A DNA stretch of 64,000 nt from Azospirillum oryzae (GTDB lineage: Bacteria; Pseudomonadota; Alphaproteobacteria; Azospirillales; Azospirillaceae): NCBI RefSeq assembly GCF_008364795.1, contig NZ_VTTM01000012.1:118794-182793 (forward strand), in the 5' to 3' direction. The notes below the pieces were generated by a model. The model made no database searches. It saw only the letters and a program-made list of their open reading frames with translations, and was not told the DNA's origin. This document shows positions 1-8,848 of this stretch, one piece after another. The first letter of the stretch is position 1. Each line of letters begins with the position of its first letter. The position numbers were made by a program, and so were the translations under genes.

Positions 1-1
1 C

Positions 2-796
2 GACGGTCAGGCGCGTTGGGGAAGCCGGCATGGGGTGACGGTTCTGCGCGGCCGCGACGTCGCGCCGCTGGCGCTCTGCCTGCTTGGCGGCCCCTTTGCC
101 GAGGGCGACCGGCCGTTGGTGGAACTGCTCTGCACCAAGGCGGCGGTCGGGCTGGACAATCTGCGGCTCTATGAACGGCTGAACCAGGCGCAGATCGCCA
201 CCGTCCATGCGCTGGGCAAGCTGGCCGAATACAAGGACGAGGTCACCGGCGACCATGTGAAGCGGCTGGGCCGCTGGGCCACCGCCATCGCCCGCGAACT
301 CTACGCCCGCAACGCCTTCGCGGACGAGCTGGACGACTGGTTCTGCGACACCATCGGGCTGGCGAGCGTGCTGCACGACGTCGGCAAGGTCGGCATCCCC
401 GACGCCATCCTGCGCAAGCCGGGCCGGCTGGACGAGGCGGAGATGGCGGTGATGCGCGACCACGCGGCCATCGGCGGCAGCATCCTGCGCGACGCCTGCG
501 GCGGCGACCGCCGCGGCTATCTGTCGATGGGGGCGGAGATCGCCGAGAGCCATCACGAGAAGTTCGACGGCAGCGGCTATCCGCGGGGCCTGGCCGGGGA
601 CGCCATTCCGCTGGCCGGCCGCATCGTCGCCGTCGCCGACGTGTTCGACGCGCTGCTGCACCGCCGCCCTTACAAGAAGGCGTGGGACATCGCCGAGGTG
701 CTGGACCTGCTGCGCGCGGAGTCGGGCAGCCATTTCGACCCGCGCGTGGTCGACGCCTTCCTGGCGGTGCTGGAGTGCGACGGGGCGGGGGTGTAG
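2..796 (+). CDS. HD-GYP domain phosphodiesterase, 5' truncated by window edge
   Basis: C-terminal part of an HD-GYP protein; the family hydrolyses cyclic di-GMP. The frame is open to base 2, so the gene begins outside the window, and the GTG at 35 is probably not the true start. Visible motifs are HDVGK (HD metal ligands), then HHEKFDGSGYP, the GYP-type signature. The segment before the HD domain (TKAAVGLDNLRLYERLNQAQ) looks like the DUF3369 linker of response regulators of the REC-DUF3369-HD-GYP type, so a receiver domain may lie upstream. That extension is inference. The stop is TAG at 794-796. Confidence 0.85.
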   Translation, partial: DGQARWGSRHGVTVLRGRDVAPLALCLLGGPFAEGDRPLVELLCTKAAVGLDNLRLYERLNQAQIATVHALGKLAEYKDEVTGDHVKRLGRWATAIARELYARNAFADELDDWFCDTIGLASVLHDVGKVGIPDAILRKPGRLDEAEMAVMRDHAAIGGSILRDACGGDRRGYLSMGAEIAESHHEKFDGSGYPRGLAGDAIPLAGRIVAVADVFDALLHRRPYKKAWDIAEVLDLLRAESGSHFDPRVVDAFLAVLECDGAGV

Positions 797-831
797 GTCC
801 CCCATCCCGTCAAAAGGCGCCCCTTTGGAGC

Positions 832-1629
832 TTATACGCCCAGCACGTCGCGCATGCTGTAGAGGCCGGGCGTCTTGTCCTGCGCCCACAGGGCGGCGCG
901 GACGGCGCCCTTGGCGTAGATCTGGCGGCCGGACGCCTTGTGGGTCAGTTCGACCCGCTCGCCGTCGCTGGCGAAGATCACGGTGTGGTCGCCGATGACG
1001 TCGCCGCCGCGCAGGGTGGCGAAGCCGATCTCCCCGCGCGGGCGGGCGCCGGTGTGGCCGTCGCGCACCTTCTGCCAGACATCCTCCAGCGCCACCCCGC
1101 GCCCGGCCGCCGCGGCGCGGCCAAGGCCCAGCGCGGTGCCCGACGGCGCATCGACCTTGCGGCGGTGGTGCATCTCCAGGATGTCGATGTCGAAGTCGTC
1201 GCCCAGCGTGTGGGCCACCTGTTCCACCAGCGCCAGCAGCAGGTTGACGCCCAGCGACATGTTGGGCGACTGGACGATGGCGGTGTGGGTGGCGGCGGTG
1301 GCGATGGCCGCCTGCTGCGACGGGTTCAGGCCGGTGGTGCCGACGACCAGCACGGTTTCCGACTGGGCGGCCAGCGCGGCGTGCCGCTCCGTCGATTCGG
1401 GGCTGGTGAAGTCGATCACCGCGTCGGCCTCCGCGAACAGGGCGACCGGGTCGTCGATGGCGGTGACGCCCAGCGGGTCGATCCCGGCCAGAACGCCCAG
1501 ATCCTTGCCCAGCGCCGGGCCGCCCACCCGCTCGGTTCCGCCGGCCACCGTGCAGCCAGCGGTCGCCGCGATCTCGCGCACCAGCATCTGGCCCATGCGC
1601 CCCGCGCACCCGACGATACCGATCTTCAT
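832..1629 (-). CDS. dapB: 4-hydroxy-tetrahydrodipicolinate reductase (DapB)
   Basis: Cytoplasmic NAD(P)H-dependent reductase of the diaminopimelate/lysine pathway, about 265 aa, normal length. It has the N-terminal nucleotide-binding motif GIVGCAGRMG, the conserved VVGTTG, and the substrate and catalytic segment ILEMHHRRKVDAPSGTA. An ATG three codons upstream (1638) abuts an AGAGG and has no spacing, whereas the ATG at 1629 has AGAGG nine bases upstream, so 1629 is chosen. It is transcribed away from the zinc operon. Two other lysine-pathway candidates (lysA and a DapC-like aminotransferase) lie in this window but are not contiguous with it. Confidence 0.96.
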   Translation of the reverse strand: MKIGIVGCAGRMGQMLVREIAATAGCTVAGGTERVGGPALGKDLGVLAGIDPLGVTAIDDPVALFAEADAVIDFTSPESTERHAALAAQSETVLVVGTTGLNPSQQAAIATAATHTAIVQSPNMSLGVNLLLALVEQVAHTLGDDFDIDILEMHHRRKVDAPSGTALGLGRAAAAGRGVALEDVWQKVRDGHTGARPRGEIGFATLRGGDVIGDHTVIFASDGERVELTHKASGRQIYAKGAVRAALWAQDKTPGLYSMRDVLGV

Positions 1630-1708
1630 GACGCCCATCCTCTGTTCAGCTCTGCCGGCCGGCTTTCTTCCCGCCCTCCCAGCGGTTTAGCACAGGCCCG
1701 GCCGGGGC

Positions 1709-2659
1709 TTAAGCGCCAAGGCAGCCGCGCAGCGATGCGGCGAGGTTGCGCATCAGGGTCGGGTAGAGCGATTCGCCTTCCGGCAGGTCGGCGCCTTCGG
1801 GGTCGAGCACGCCGGTCTTGGCCTTGGTGCCCTCCACCACCGTGCGGACCAGCGTCGGTTCGAACTGCGGCTCGGAGAAGACGCAGGCAGCGTTCAGCCC
1901 GGCGATCTTGGTGCGGATGGCGGACAGCCGCTTGGCCGAGGGACGACGGTCCGGGCTGACGGTGATCGATCCCACCGCCGACAGGTCATAGCGCGCCTCG
2001 AAATACTGGTAGGCGTCGTGGAAGACGACGAAGGGTTTGTCCTTCAGCGGTGTCAGCGTGGCCTTCAGCTCCGCATCCAGCGCGTCGAGCGCCTGCAGCG
2101 TGCGGTCGGCGTTGGTGCGGTAGACCTCCGCATCGGCCGGATCCTTGGCGGCCAGCGCCTCGGCCGTCGCCGTGACGATGGCGCGGGCGTTGGCGGGATC
2201 GAGCCAGATGTGGCTGTTCAGCTCTTCATGCTCGTCGGCATGGCCGTGCTGCTCATGACCATGCTGCTCATGGCCATGGTCGTGGGGTTCCCAGGCGCCG
2301 CCCTCGCGGGCTTGCAGCAGGGTCAGGCTTTTCAGGTCCATCAGGGTCAGCCGCGTCGCATTCGGCGCGTTGGCCTGCAGCGGCTTTTCCAGGAAACCTT
2401 CCAGTTCGGGGCCGACCCAGACCACCAGATCGGCGGCCGACAGCGCCTTCGCGTCCGAGGGCTTCATCGTGTAGCTGTGGGGAGAGGCGCCGCCGCGGAC
2501 CAGCAGCGTCGGCTCGCCCACCCCGTGCATGACCGAAGCGACGAGGGAATGGATCGGCTTGATCGACACCACCACCTTCGGCACCCCGGCCCAGGCCGGC
2601 AGGGAGGCGGTTGCGGCAAGGGCCGCGGTCAGAATGGCGGACAGCGCGGTAAGGCGCAT
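1709..2659 (-). CDS. znuA: Zinc ABC transporter substrate-binding protein ZnuA
   Basis: Periplasmic zinc-capture protein for the ZnuABC importer, 316 aa. The signal peptide ends near PAWA at residues 22-25. Cluster A-I features seen are the IKPIHSLV opening, GGASPHSY (metal-ligand His), a His/Glu-rich charged loop with several H-G-H/E-Q-H-G-H repeats, and LNSHIWLDP (second His). A His follows in VVFHDAY. It is divergent from znuCB, with a Zur-type palindrome in the shared 88-bp gap. A GAGAGG sits about nine bases before the ATG. The His loop is typical of ZnuA rather than of manganese-binding relatives. Confidence 0.95.
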   Translation of the reverse strand: MRLTALSAILTAALAATASLPAWAGVPKVVVSIKPIHSLVASVMHGVGEPTLLVRGGASPHSYTMKPSDAKALSAADLVVWVGPELEGFLEKPLQANAPNATRLTLMDLKSLTLLQAREGGAWEPHDHGHEQHGHEQHGHADEHEELNSHIWLDPANARAIVTATAEALAAKDPADAEVYRTNADRTLQALDALDAELKATLTPLKDKPFVVFHDAYQYFEARYDLSAVGSITVSPDRRPSAKRLSAIRTKIAGLNAACVFSEPQFEPTLVRTVVEGTKAKTGVLDPEGADLPEGESLYPTLMRNLAASLRGCLGA

Positions 2660-2734
2660 GGGAGGGATCCTCTCGACTTGCTGGACAGGTCGCTGGTTTC
2701 AGCGCATAGGGAAGTCACGTTCAACTGGTGTCAC

Positions 2735-2747
2735 GTTATAACATAAC
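2735..2747. promoter_or_regulatory. Zur-type operator between znuA and znuCB
   Basis: Perfect inverted repeat GTTAT-AAC-ATAAC. It matches the core of the Zur boxes known upstream of znu genes in alphaproteobacteria. It lies in the divergent znuA/znuC gap and ends one base before the first znuC ATG, so a repressor here could block both transcripts. No zur gene is adjacent. Sequence match is direct; Zur binding is inference. Confidence 0.8.
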
Positions 2748-3560
2748 ATGTCAACACCCAGCCTCTTGCAGGGCGCATCCCGCGATGCGTCCACGTTGTT
2801 CGCCGGTCCGCTCGCCTGGACCGAGGATCTGACCGTGCGCTTCGGCCGCCGCACCGTGCTGGACCGCGTCAACGTCGCCGTCCAGCCGGGGGAGGTGGTG
2901 ACGCTGATCGGCCCGAATGGCGCCGGCAAGACGACGCTGGTGCGCGCCGTGCTGGGGCTGGTGGCGCCCGACGGCGGGCGGGTGCTGCGGCGCCCGAACC
3001 TGCGCGTCGGCTACATGCCGCAACGGCTGTCGGTGGACCGGACGCTGCCGCTGACGGTGCGCCGCTTCCTGGCGCTGTGGCGGCCGGTGACCGCCGACAA
3101 GGTGGAGGCGGCGCTGGAGGAGGCCGGGGTGACGCGGCTGGCCGATTCGGCGGTGCAGACCATTTCCGGCGGCGAGATGCAGCGGGTGCTGCTGGCCCGC
3201 GCCCTGCTGGGCGAACCGGACCTGCTGGTGCTGGACGAACCCGATCAGGCGGTGGACGTGCATGGACAGGCGGAACTGTTCAACCGCATCGCCCAGGTGC
3301 GGCAGCGGCGCGGCTGCGGCGTGCTGCTGGTCAGCCACGACCTGCACACGGTGATGGCGCGCACCGACCGGGTGATCTGCCTGAACAGCCATGTCTGCTG
3401 TTCCGGCCGGCCGGAGGACGTCAGTCGGCACCCGGAATATCACGCTCTGTTCGGCGGCCATGCCCGCGATCTGGCCGTCTATGTCCATCACCACGACCAC
3501 GCCCATGCCGAAGACGGCAAGGTCGTGCATGACCATGACGGGGACTGCTGCCATGGATGA
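2748..3560 (+). CDS. znuC: Zinc ABC transporter ATP-binding protein ZnuC
   Basis: Cytoplasmic ATPase of the zinc importer, 270 aa. It has Walker A GPNGAGKTT (residues about 63-71), ABC signature SGGEM, Walker B LLVLDEPDQAVD, and switch His in SHDLH. The tail is very rich in His/Asp (HHHDHAHAEDG ... HDHDGDCCHG), a plausible metal-binding extension. The only ATG before the ABC domain is at 2748 and has no ribosome-binding site, since the Zur palindrome touches it. The mRNA may be leaderless, or translation may start at an alternative codon such as TTG 2796. The end overlaps znuB by 8 bases. Confidence 0.93.
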   Translation: MSTPSLLQGASRDASTLFAGPLAWTEDLTVRFGRRTVLDRVNVAVQPGEVVTLIGPNGAGKTTLVRAVLGLVAPDGGRVLRRPNLRVGYMPQRLSVDRTLPLTVRRFLALWRPVTADKVEAALEEAGVTRLADSAVQTISGGEMQRVLLARALLGEPDLLVLDEPDQAVDVHGQAELFNRIAQVRQRRGCGVLLVSHDLHTVMARTDRVICLNSHVCCSGRPEDVSRHPEYHALFGGHARDLAVYVHHHDHAHAEDGKVVHDHDGDCCHG

Positions 3561-4338
3561 GTTTGTGATCCGCGCCCTGCTGGCCGGCGGCGGCATCGCC
3601 CTGCTGGCCGGGCCGCTGGGCTCCTTCGTGGTGTGGCGGCGCATGGCCTATTTCGGCGACACGCTGGCCCATTCGGCATTGCTGGGCGTGACGCTGGGCT
3701 TCCTGCTGGGCGTCAATCCGATGATCGGCGTGATGGTGGTGTGCGTGACGCTGGCGCTGGCGCTGGTGGCGCTGCAGAGGCGGCGCAACCTCGCGGCGGA
3801 CACGCTGCTGGGTATCCTGTCGCACGGGTCGCTGTCGCTGGGGCTGGTGGCGCTGGCCTTCCTGGAAACGCTGCGCGTCGATCTGATGGCCTATCTGTTC
3901 GGCGACATCCTGTCGGTGACCGACGGCGACCTGATGGCGATCTATGGCGGCGGCGCGGTGGCGCTGACCGGCTTGGCGCTGCTGTGGCGCCGGCTGCTGG
4001 CGGTGACGGTGGACGAGGATCTGGCGCGGGTGGAAGGCATGTCGGTCGACGCCCTGCGGCTGGCCTTCATGCTGCTGATCGCGCTTGTGATCGCCATCGC
4101 CATGAAGATCGTCGGCATCCTGCTGATCACGTCGCTGCTGATCATTCCGGCGGCATCTGCCCGCCGTTTCGCCCGCACGCCGGAAGGGATGGCGGTGCTG
4201 GCGTCAGTCCTGGGCATTCTGGCGGTCATCGCCGGGCTGCTGGCGTCGCTGAACTGGGATCTGCCGGGGGGCCCGAGCGTTGTGGTGGCCGCCGCCGCCC
4301 TGTTCCTGCTGGGATCGCTGGTGCCTGTGCGGCGTTGA
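3553..4338 (+). CDS. znuB: Zinc ABC transporter permease ZnuB
   Basis: Integral membrane subunit of the zinc importer, 261 aa, with about eight hydrophobic segments (ABC-3 family). It opens MDEFVIRALLAGGGIALLAG and carries the family pattern RRMAYFGDTLAHSALLGV and, later, the VKIVGILLITSLLIIPAA-like block (here MKIVGILLITSLL). The ATG at 3553 lies inside the last codons of znuC (8-base overlap), implying translational coupling. A longer open frame upstream to 3391 only shadows znuC and is not used. Confidence 0.93.
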   Translation: MDEFVIRALLAGGGIALLAGPLGSFVVWRRMAYFGDTLAHSALLGVTLGFLLGVNPMIGVMVVCVTLALALVALQRRRNLAADTLLGILSHGSLSLGLVALAFLETLRVDLMAYLFGDILSVTDGDLMAIYGGGAVALTGLALLWRRLLAVTVDEDLARVEGMSVDALRLAFMLLIALVIAIAMKIVGILLITSLLIIPAASARRFARTPEGMAVLASVLGILAVIAGLLASLNWDLPGGPSVVVAAAALFLLGSLVPVRR

Positions 4339-4445
4339 CGCAAAGCGCGGCAAGCGCAGCGCTGCCTGCAATCAGAAAAAGAATACGCTTGCGTGGATTT
4401 CCCGTTTGCGGACGTGACCGCCTGCGCCATAGTCCGCCGGCGGAC

Positions 4446-4470
4446 GCAGTGGCGGACTGGCCGCCACTGC
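4446..4470 (+). other. Perfect hairpin before a 24-codon ORF
   Basis: GCAGTGGCGG, five-base loop ACTGG, then CCGCCACTGC: a perfect 10-bp stem about 107 bases after znuB. It has no T-run, so it is a weak intrinsic terminator for znuCB. It sits 11 bases before the strong Shine-Dalgarno of the following small ORF and may act in that leader. Confidence 0.55.
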
Positions 4471-4495
4471 CGCCGTACCAAGGGAGGGCTGGAGG

Positions 4496-4570
4496 ATGGA
4501 GAAGATCCTCACTCTCCTGATCCTGGTGCTGGAGATCGTCAAGCGGCTGCTTGACCTTCTGACGCACTAA
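4496..4570 (+). CDS. Candidate 24-aa hydrophobic small protein
   Basis: Short ORF starting ATG-GAG-AAG and encoding MEKILTLLILVLEIVKRLLD plus four more residues (LLTH), then TAA. It is preceded by GGGAGGG seven bases from the ATG, one of the best Shine-Dalgarno matches in the window. The peptide is an amphipathic or membrane-type helix with 12 Leu/Ile/Val in its first 19 residues, resembling small membrane peptides or type I toxin peptides only in general character. It lies between a perfect hairpin (4446-4470) and a terminator-like hairpin (4580-4612), as an independent transcription unit might. No family is recognised. Expression is unproven. Confidence 0.45.
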   Translation: MEKILTLLILVLEIVKRLLDLLTH

Positions 4571-4579
4571 GATCGGGCG

Positions 4580-4612
4580 GGCGGGCCGGGGAGTACCATT
4601 CCTCGGCCTGCC
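4580..4612. terminator. Terminator-like hairpin between small ORF and ftsK
   Basis: A 13-bp stem with two G-U pairs (GGCGGGCCGGGGA / TCCTCGGCCTGCC) and a 7-base loop. It starts 10 bases after the small ORF stop and lies 56 bases past the ftsK stop on the other strand. No T-run follows, so it may work weakly or in both directions. Confidence 0.55.
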
Positions 4613-4667
4613 TACCCCCGATATTGGTGCGGCACCCGTCCGCTGTCAACGGGCACCCCGAAAACAC

Positions 4668-7265
4668 TCATTCATCGACGTTGCGCGCCAGCACTTCGCG
4701 CTTGCCGGAGTGGTTGGGTTTGCTGACCACCCCTTCGGTCTCCATCCGCTCGATCAGGCGGGCGGCGGAGTTGTAGCCGATGCGGAGCTGGCGCTGGATG
4801 AAGCTGGTCGAGGCCTTGCGCTCGCGGCAGACCACAGCCACCGCCTTGTCGTAGAGGTCGTCGCCGGACCCGCCGCCGGTGCCGGGCAGGTTGCCGTCGT
4901 CGAAGGACTCCTCGCCCTCCTCGTCCTCCAGGATGGCGTCGACATAGTTGGGCTCGCCCTGCGCCTTGAGGAACCTGACGATCTGTTCGACCTCGTGGTC
5001 GGAGACGAAGGGGCCGTGGACGCGGGTTATGCGGCCGCCGCCGGCCATATAGAGCATGTCGCCCTGGCCCAGCAGCTGTTCGGCGCCCTGTTCGCCCAGG
5101 ATGGTGCGGCTGTCGATCTTGCTGGTGACCTGGAAGCTGATGCGGGTCGGGAAGTTGGCCTTGATGGTGCCGGTGATGACGTCGACCGACGGGCGCTGCG
5201 TCGCCATGATCAGGTGAATGCCGGCGGCGCGGGCCATCTGGGCGAGGCGCTGGATCGCCGCTTCGATGTCCTTGCCGGCGACCAGCATCAGGTCGGCCAT
5301 CTCGTCGACGATGACCACGATGTAGGGCAACTCGGTCAGGTCGAGCGGCTGCTCCTCGAACAGCGGCTTGCCGGTGTCGGGGTCGAAGCCGGTCTGGACG
5401 CGGCGGGTCAGCGACTCGCCGCCCTCGCGCGCCTCGCGCAGGCGGGCGTTGTAGCCCTCGATGTTGCGCACGCCCAGCTTGGACATGTTGCGGTAGCGGT
5501 CCTCCATCTCCCGCACCGTCCATTTCAGCGCGACCACCGCCTTCTTGGGGTCGGTGACGACGGGCGTCAGCAGATGGGGAATGCCCTCATAGACCGACAG
5601 TTCCAGCATCTTGGGGTCGATCATGATGAAGCGGCAGCGCTCCGGCGGCAGCCGGTAGAGCAGCGACAGGATCATGGTGTTGATCGCCACCGACTTGCCC
5701 GAGCCGGTGGTGCCGGCGACCAGCAGATGGGGGAAGCGGGCGAGGTCGGCGACCACCGGCTGGCCGCCGATGTCCTTGCCGAGCGCCAGCGCCAGCTTGC
5801 CGCCATGCTTGTCGAAGCCTTCCGCCGCCATCAGCTCGCGCAGCAGCACGGTTTCGCGCTTGGCGTTCGGCAGCTCGACGCCGATGACGTTGCGGCCGGG
5901 CACCACGGCGACGCGCACCGACACCGCGCTCATCGAACGGGCGATGTCGTCGGCAAGGCCGATGACGCGGGACGATTTGGTGCCGGGGGCCGGTTCCAGC
6001 TCGTAGAGGGTGACGACCGGGCCGGGATGGACCTTCTGGATCTCGCCGCGCACGCCGAAGTCGGACAGAACGCCTTCCAACTGGCCGGCATTGCGCTGAA
6101 GCGCCGCCTCGTCCAGCTGCTCGCCGCGGATGCCGGTGGGCGGCACCTGCAGCAGGTCGAGCGGCGGCAACTCGTAGCCCGGCGGGCCGTCTTCCTCGCC
6201 CAGCGGCAGGCGGCTCTGGCGCGGGTCGGCCTTGGCCGCCTCGCGCTCCGACGCGGCGGATTTCGGCGGGGCGATGATCGGAACGGCGCGTACCGGCTTG
6301 TCGGCGGCGTTCGGGGCGGCAGCCGGGCCGGCGGACAGGGGAACCGGGCCGGCGTCGAGGCCGGCCGGCGGCAGCGGGGTCACCTGAACGGCCTCGTCGA
6401 AGCGCGGGCGATTGCGTTTCGGCGCATCGTCGCCGCGCAGCGCGTCGTCCACCGCGACCGAGGCGGCCTGCGCGGCAGTGCGGCCGTGGCGGCGCAGGAC
6501 ATCGACGCCGTTGCGGGCACCCTGGCGGATCATGCGCAGGCCGTTGACCGTGCCGCGGCCGAGCGAGCGGACGCTGGCGATCCATTCGCCGATGGTCAGA
6601 CCGGCGGCCAGGAACAGCACCAGCCCGCCGCCGACGGCGGCGGCGGTCGCCACCATCGGTTCGGCCCCGAACAGGTTGCCGACCCCGCGCAGCAACACCT
6701 GACCGATGCTGCCGCCGGGAAGCGGGGCGAGCGGATCGGTGGAGGCGTCGGTCAGGCCGGCCAGCGCCATCGACACCAGGAACACGCCCCACAGCGCCAG
6801 CACGGTGCGGAACAGCGGGTTGCCGAGCTTGCGCTGGGCACCCAGCCGCCACCCCCAGAACATCGGCACCAGCGCGATGACGAAGGCGGCCCAGCCCAGC
6901 GACTGGATCAGCAGGTCGGCGGCATAGGCGCCGGGGAGGCCGAACAGGTTGTGCGTGCCGCCCGCCGTGGCGGGGACCGAATTCAGCGAGGCGTCATGCG
7001 GGTCGTAGCTGCCCAGCAGCACCATCAGCAGCAGGCCGAACAGGCCGAGCACGAACCCCATCGCCTCACGCGCGCGGGCGACGACGAAGGCGCGCATGGC
7101 GGGCGAGAAGAAGGGCGGCTTCTCCTGCCGGCCGCGGCCGGCGCGGATGCGGTCCTTCGTCGGTTCCTTCATGCCGTCGCGGGGCGCCCCCTTGCGCGGG
7201 CTGGGGGCGGGCCGTCCCAGGCTGGGCCGGGGGCGCGCGGAGGAGGGGCCGGCGGGTCGGGCCAT
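4668..7265 (-). CDS. ftsK: DNA translocase FtsK
   Basis: Septum-anchored chromosome translocase that pumps DNA at division and activates XerCD at dif. It is 865 aa. The basic N-terminus is followed by four membrane segments (about residues 68-230), a charged/Pro-rich linker to about 370, the RecA-like motor with Walker A TTGSGKS (about 519) and Walker B IVVIVDEMADLM (about 650), and a C-terminal winged-helix gamma domain from about 805 (YNSAARLIERMETEGVV). The linker is short, so this is a compact FtsK. The ATG at 7265 has a weak ribosome-binding site; ATG at 7172 is an alternative that would remove a basic, proline-rich leader. Confidence 0.96.
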   Translation of the reverse strand: MARPAGPSSARPRPSLGRPAPSPRKGAPRDGMKEPTKDRIRAGRGRQEKPPFFSPAMRAFVVARAREAMGFVLGLFGLLLMVLLGSYDPHDASLNSVPATAGGTHNLFGLPGAYAADLLIQSLGWAAFVIALVPMFWGWRLGAQRKLGNPLFRTVLALWGVFLVSMALAGLTDASTDPLAPLPGGSIGQVLLRGVGNLFGAEPMVATAAAVGGGLVLFLAAGLTIGEWIASVRSLGRGTVNGLRMIRQGARNGVDVLRRHGRTAAQAASVAVDDALRGDDAPKRNRPRFDEAVQVTPLPPAGLDAGPVPLSAGPAAAPNAADKPVRAVPIIAPPKSAASEREAAKADPRQSRLPLGEEDGPPGYELPPLDLLQVPPTGIRGEQLDEAALQRNAGQLEGVLSDFGVRGEIQKVHPGPVVTLYELEPAPGTKSSRVIGLADDIARSMSAVSVRVAVVPGRNVIGVELPNAKRETVLLRELMAAEGFDKHGGKLALALGKDIGGQPVVADLARFPHLLVAGTTGSGKSVAINTMILSLLYRLPPERCRFIMIDPKMLELSVYEGIPHLLTPVVTDPKKAVVALKWTVREMEDRYRNMSKLGVRNIEGYNARLREAREGGESLTRRVQTGFDPDTGKPLFEEQPLDLTELPYIVVIVDEMADLMLVAGKDIEAAIQRLAQMARAAGIHLIMATQRPSVDVITGTIKANFPTRISFQVTSKIDSRTILGEQGAEQLLGQGDMLYMAGGGRITRVHGPFVSDHEVEQIVRFLKAQGEPNYVDAILEDEEGEESFDDGNLPGTGGGSGDDLYDKAVAVVCRERKASTSFIQRQLRIGYNSAARLIERMETEGVVSKPNHSGKREVLARNVDE

Positions 7266-7337
7266 GGGGCGGGAACCTCGTGCTGTAGAAACCGAAAATA
7301 CAGGGAGCTGATCGGACCTGGGATTGGCCGGGACCGG

Positions 7338-8594
7338 TCAGCCGAGAATGCGGACGATGGACGCGCAGGCCTGGGCGACGGTGTCGGCGTCCTGTACCAG
7401 GGCGACGCGGATGAAGGCCTCGCCGGGGTTCGCCTCGCCGGGGTTGTTGCGCGACAGATAGGCGCCGGGCAGGACGCGGACGGCGCCCTCCGCCCACAGC
7501 CGCTTCGCCGCCTCCTCGCCGTTGCCGACCTCCAGCCACAGGAAGAAGCCGCCGGCCGGGCGGTAATAGCCGTAACGGCCGCCCAGCTCCGCCTCCGCCG
7601 CCGCGAATTTGGCCCGGTAGGCGGCGCGGTTCTCCTCCACATGCGCCTCGTCGCGCCACAGCGCGGTGCTGGCGGCCAGGATCGGCAGCGGCATGCCGGC
7701 ACATCCGTAGCTGCGCAGGCGGGAGAAGCGGCCGATCAGCGCCGGGTCGCCGGCGACGAAGCCGGAACGCAGGCCGGCGGCGCTCGACCGCTTGGACAGG
7801 GAATGGAAGACCAGCAGGTTGGCCCAGGGCTTGCCGTCCTCGTGGGGCAGGGAGACAGCGACCTGGAGCGCGCCGACCGGCGGGGTGTCCAGCCAGATCT
7901 CGGCATAGCATTCGTCGACCGCCAGCACGAAACCGTACTGCCGCGCCAGCCCGATGGCCTTGGCAAGATAGGCCGGCGTCGCCGCTGCGCCCTGCGGGTT
8001 GGCGGGGGTGCAGAGATAGAAGAGGGCGGTGCGCTCCAGCAACTCCGGCGTCAGGGCGTCGAGGTCGGGCAGGAAGCCGGTCTCGCGCGTCGCCGACAGG
8101 AACACCGGCTCCGCCCCCGCCATCACCGCCGCCCCTTCATAGGGCGCGTAGAAGGGGTTCGGCATCAGCACCGCCGGCTGGCGCCCGGCCTTCTGCGTCG
8201 GCACCGCCAGCAGCGCCAGCATGAACAGCGCCTCCCGCGTGCCGGACAGCGGCAGGACCGAACTGTCGGCATGCAGCAGCCCGGCCGGCAATTCGTAGCG
8301 GCGGGCCAGCCAGTCGCCGACCGCGGCGCGGAACTCCGGAGTGCCGCCGACCGGCGGATACTTGTTCCAGCCGGACGCCGTGGCGCGCAGCGTTTCCTCG
8401 ATGATGGACGGCGGGGTGTGCTGCGGCTCGCCCACCGTCAGCAGGATGGGGGCGACGTTGGCGCGCGGGGTGATCGGCGCCAGCAGGTTGGCCAGCCGGG
8501 TGAACGGATAGTCGGTCAGCAGGTCGAGCCGGTCGTTGCCGATCGCCTCGGTGAAGACGGCACCGCTGTTGACGCTGAAATCGGTGAGGACCAT
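7338..8594 (-). CDS. Class I/II PLP aminotransferase, DapC-like
   Basis: Fold-type I aminotransferase, 418 aa. It shows the substrate/cofactor segments VGEPQH, KYPPVGGTPEFR, PLSGTREALF, CTPANPQGAA, VDECYAEIW and the lysine loop FHSLSKRSSAAGLRSGF, where the Lys forms the PLP Schiff base. Among close families, N-succinyldiaminopimelate transaminase fits best (SGTREALF, SLSKRS), which would place it in lysine/cell-wall synthesis with dapB and lysA nearby. A different amino-donor specificity cannot be excluded. It lies downstream of the divergent DUF2239 promoter region and upstream of ftsK on the same strand (72-bp gap). Confidence 0.8.
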   Translation of the reverse strand: MVLTDFSVNSGAVFTEAIGNDRLDLLTDYPFTRLANLLAPITPRANVAPILLTVGEPQHTPPSIIEETLRATASGWNKYPPVGGTPEFRAAVGDWLARRYELPAGLLHADSSVLPLSGTREALFMLALLAVPTQKAGRQPAVLMPNPFYAPYEGAAVMAGAEPVFLSATRETGFLPDLDALTPELLERTALFYLCTPANPQGAAATPAYLAKAIGLARQYGFVLAVDECYAEIWLDTPPVGALQVAVSLPHEDGKPWANLLVFHSLSKRSSAAGLRSGFVAGDPALIGRFSRLRSYGCAGMPLPILAASTALWRDEAHVEENRAAYRAKFAAAEAELGGRYGYYRPAGGFFLWLEVGNGEEAAKRLWAEGAVRVLPGAYLSRNNPGEANPGEAFIRVALVQDADTVAQACASIVRILG

Positions 8595-8779
8595 GGCGAC
8601 CGCAACCCTCTTCGCACCCCGGATGCCGCACCCCGGCGCGGGGAGGCGGCCACGTCTCGTGAAGGGCCGATCCTATCGGCGCGGCACGGGGGGCACAAGC
8701 GCACAAAGCCTTTGATTGCGGCTGAGCGCGGCAGGTGGCCGAACGGTCACAGGGGGGGGCGGAGGGACCTTCTCCGTTT

Positions 8780-8821
8780 CACCCGGGTGATATTGACGCG
8801 CCTATTTTATCCGGGTATAAA
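8780..8821 (+). promoter_or_regulatory. Strong sigma70-type promoter with embedded CCGGGT palindromes
   Basis: TTGACG at 8793-8798, a 17-base spacer, then TATAAA at 8816-8821, near-consensus for a housekeeping promoter. Two related elements flank and overlap it: perfect palindrome CACCCGGGTG at 8780-8789 and near-palindrome TTTATCCGGGTATAAA at 8806-8821, which covers the -10. This arrangement suggests a repressor operator. It drives the DUF2239 gene; its regulator is unknown. Confidence 0.7.
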
Positions 8822-8848
8822 TCCGTCCTCACAACCGGAGTTCCGATC

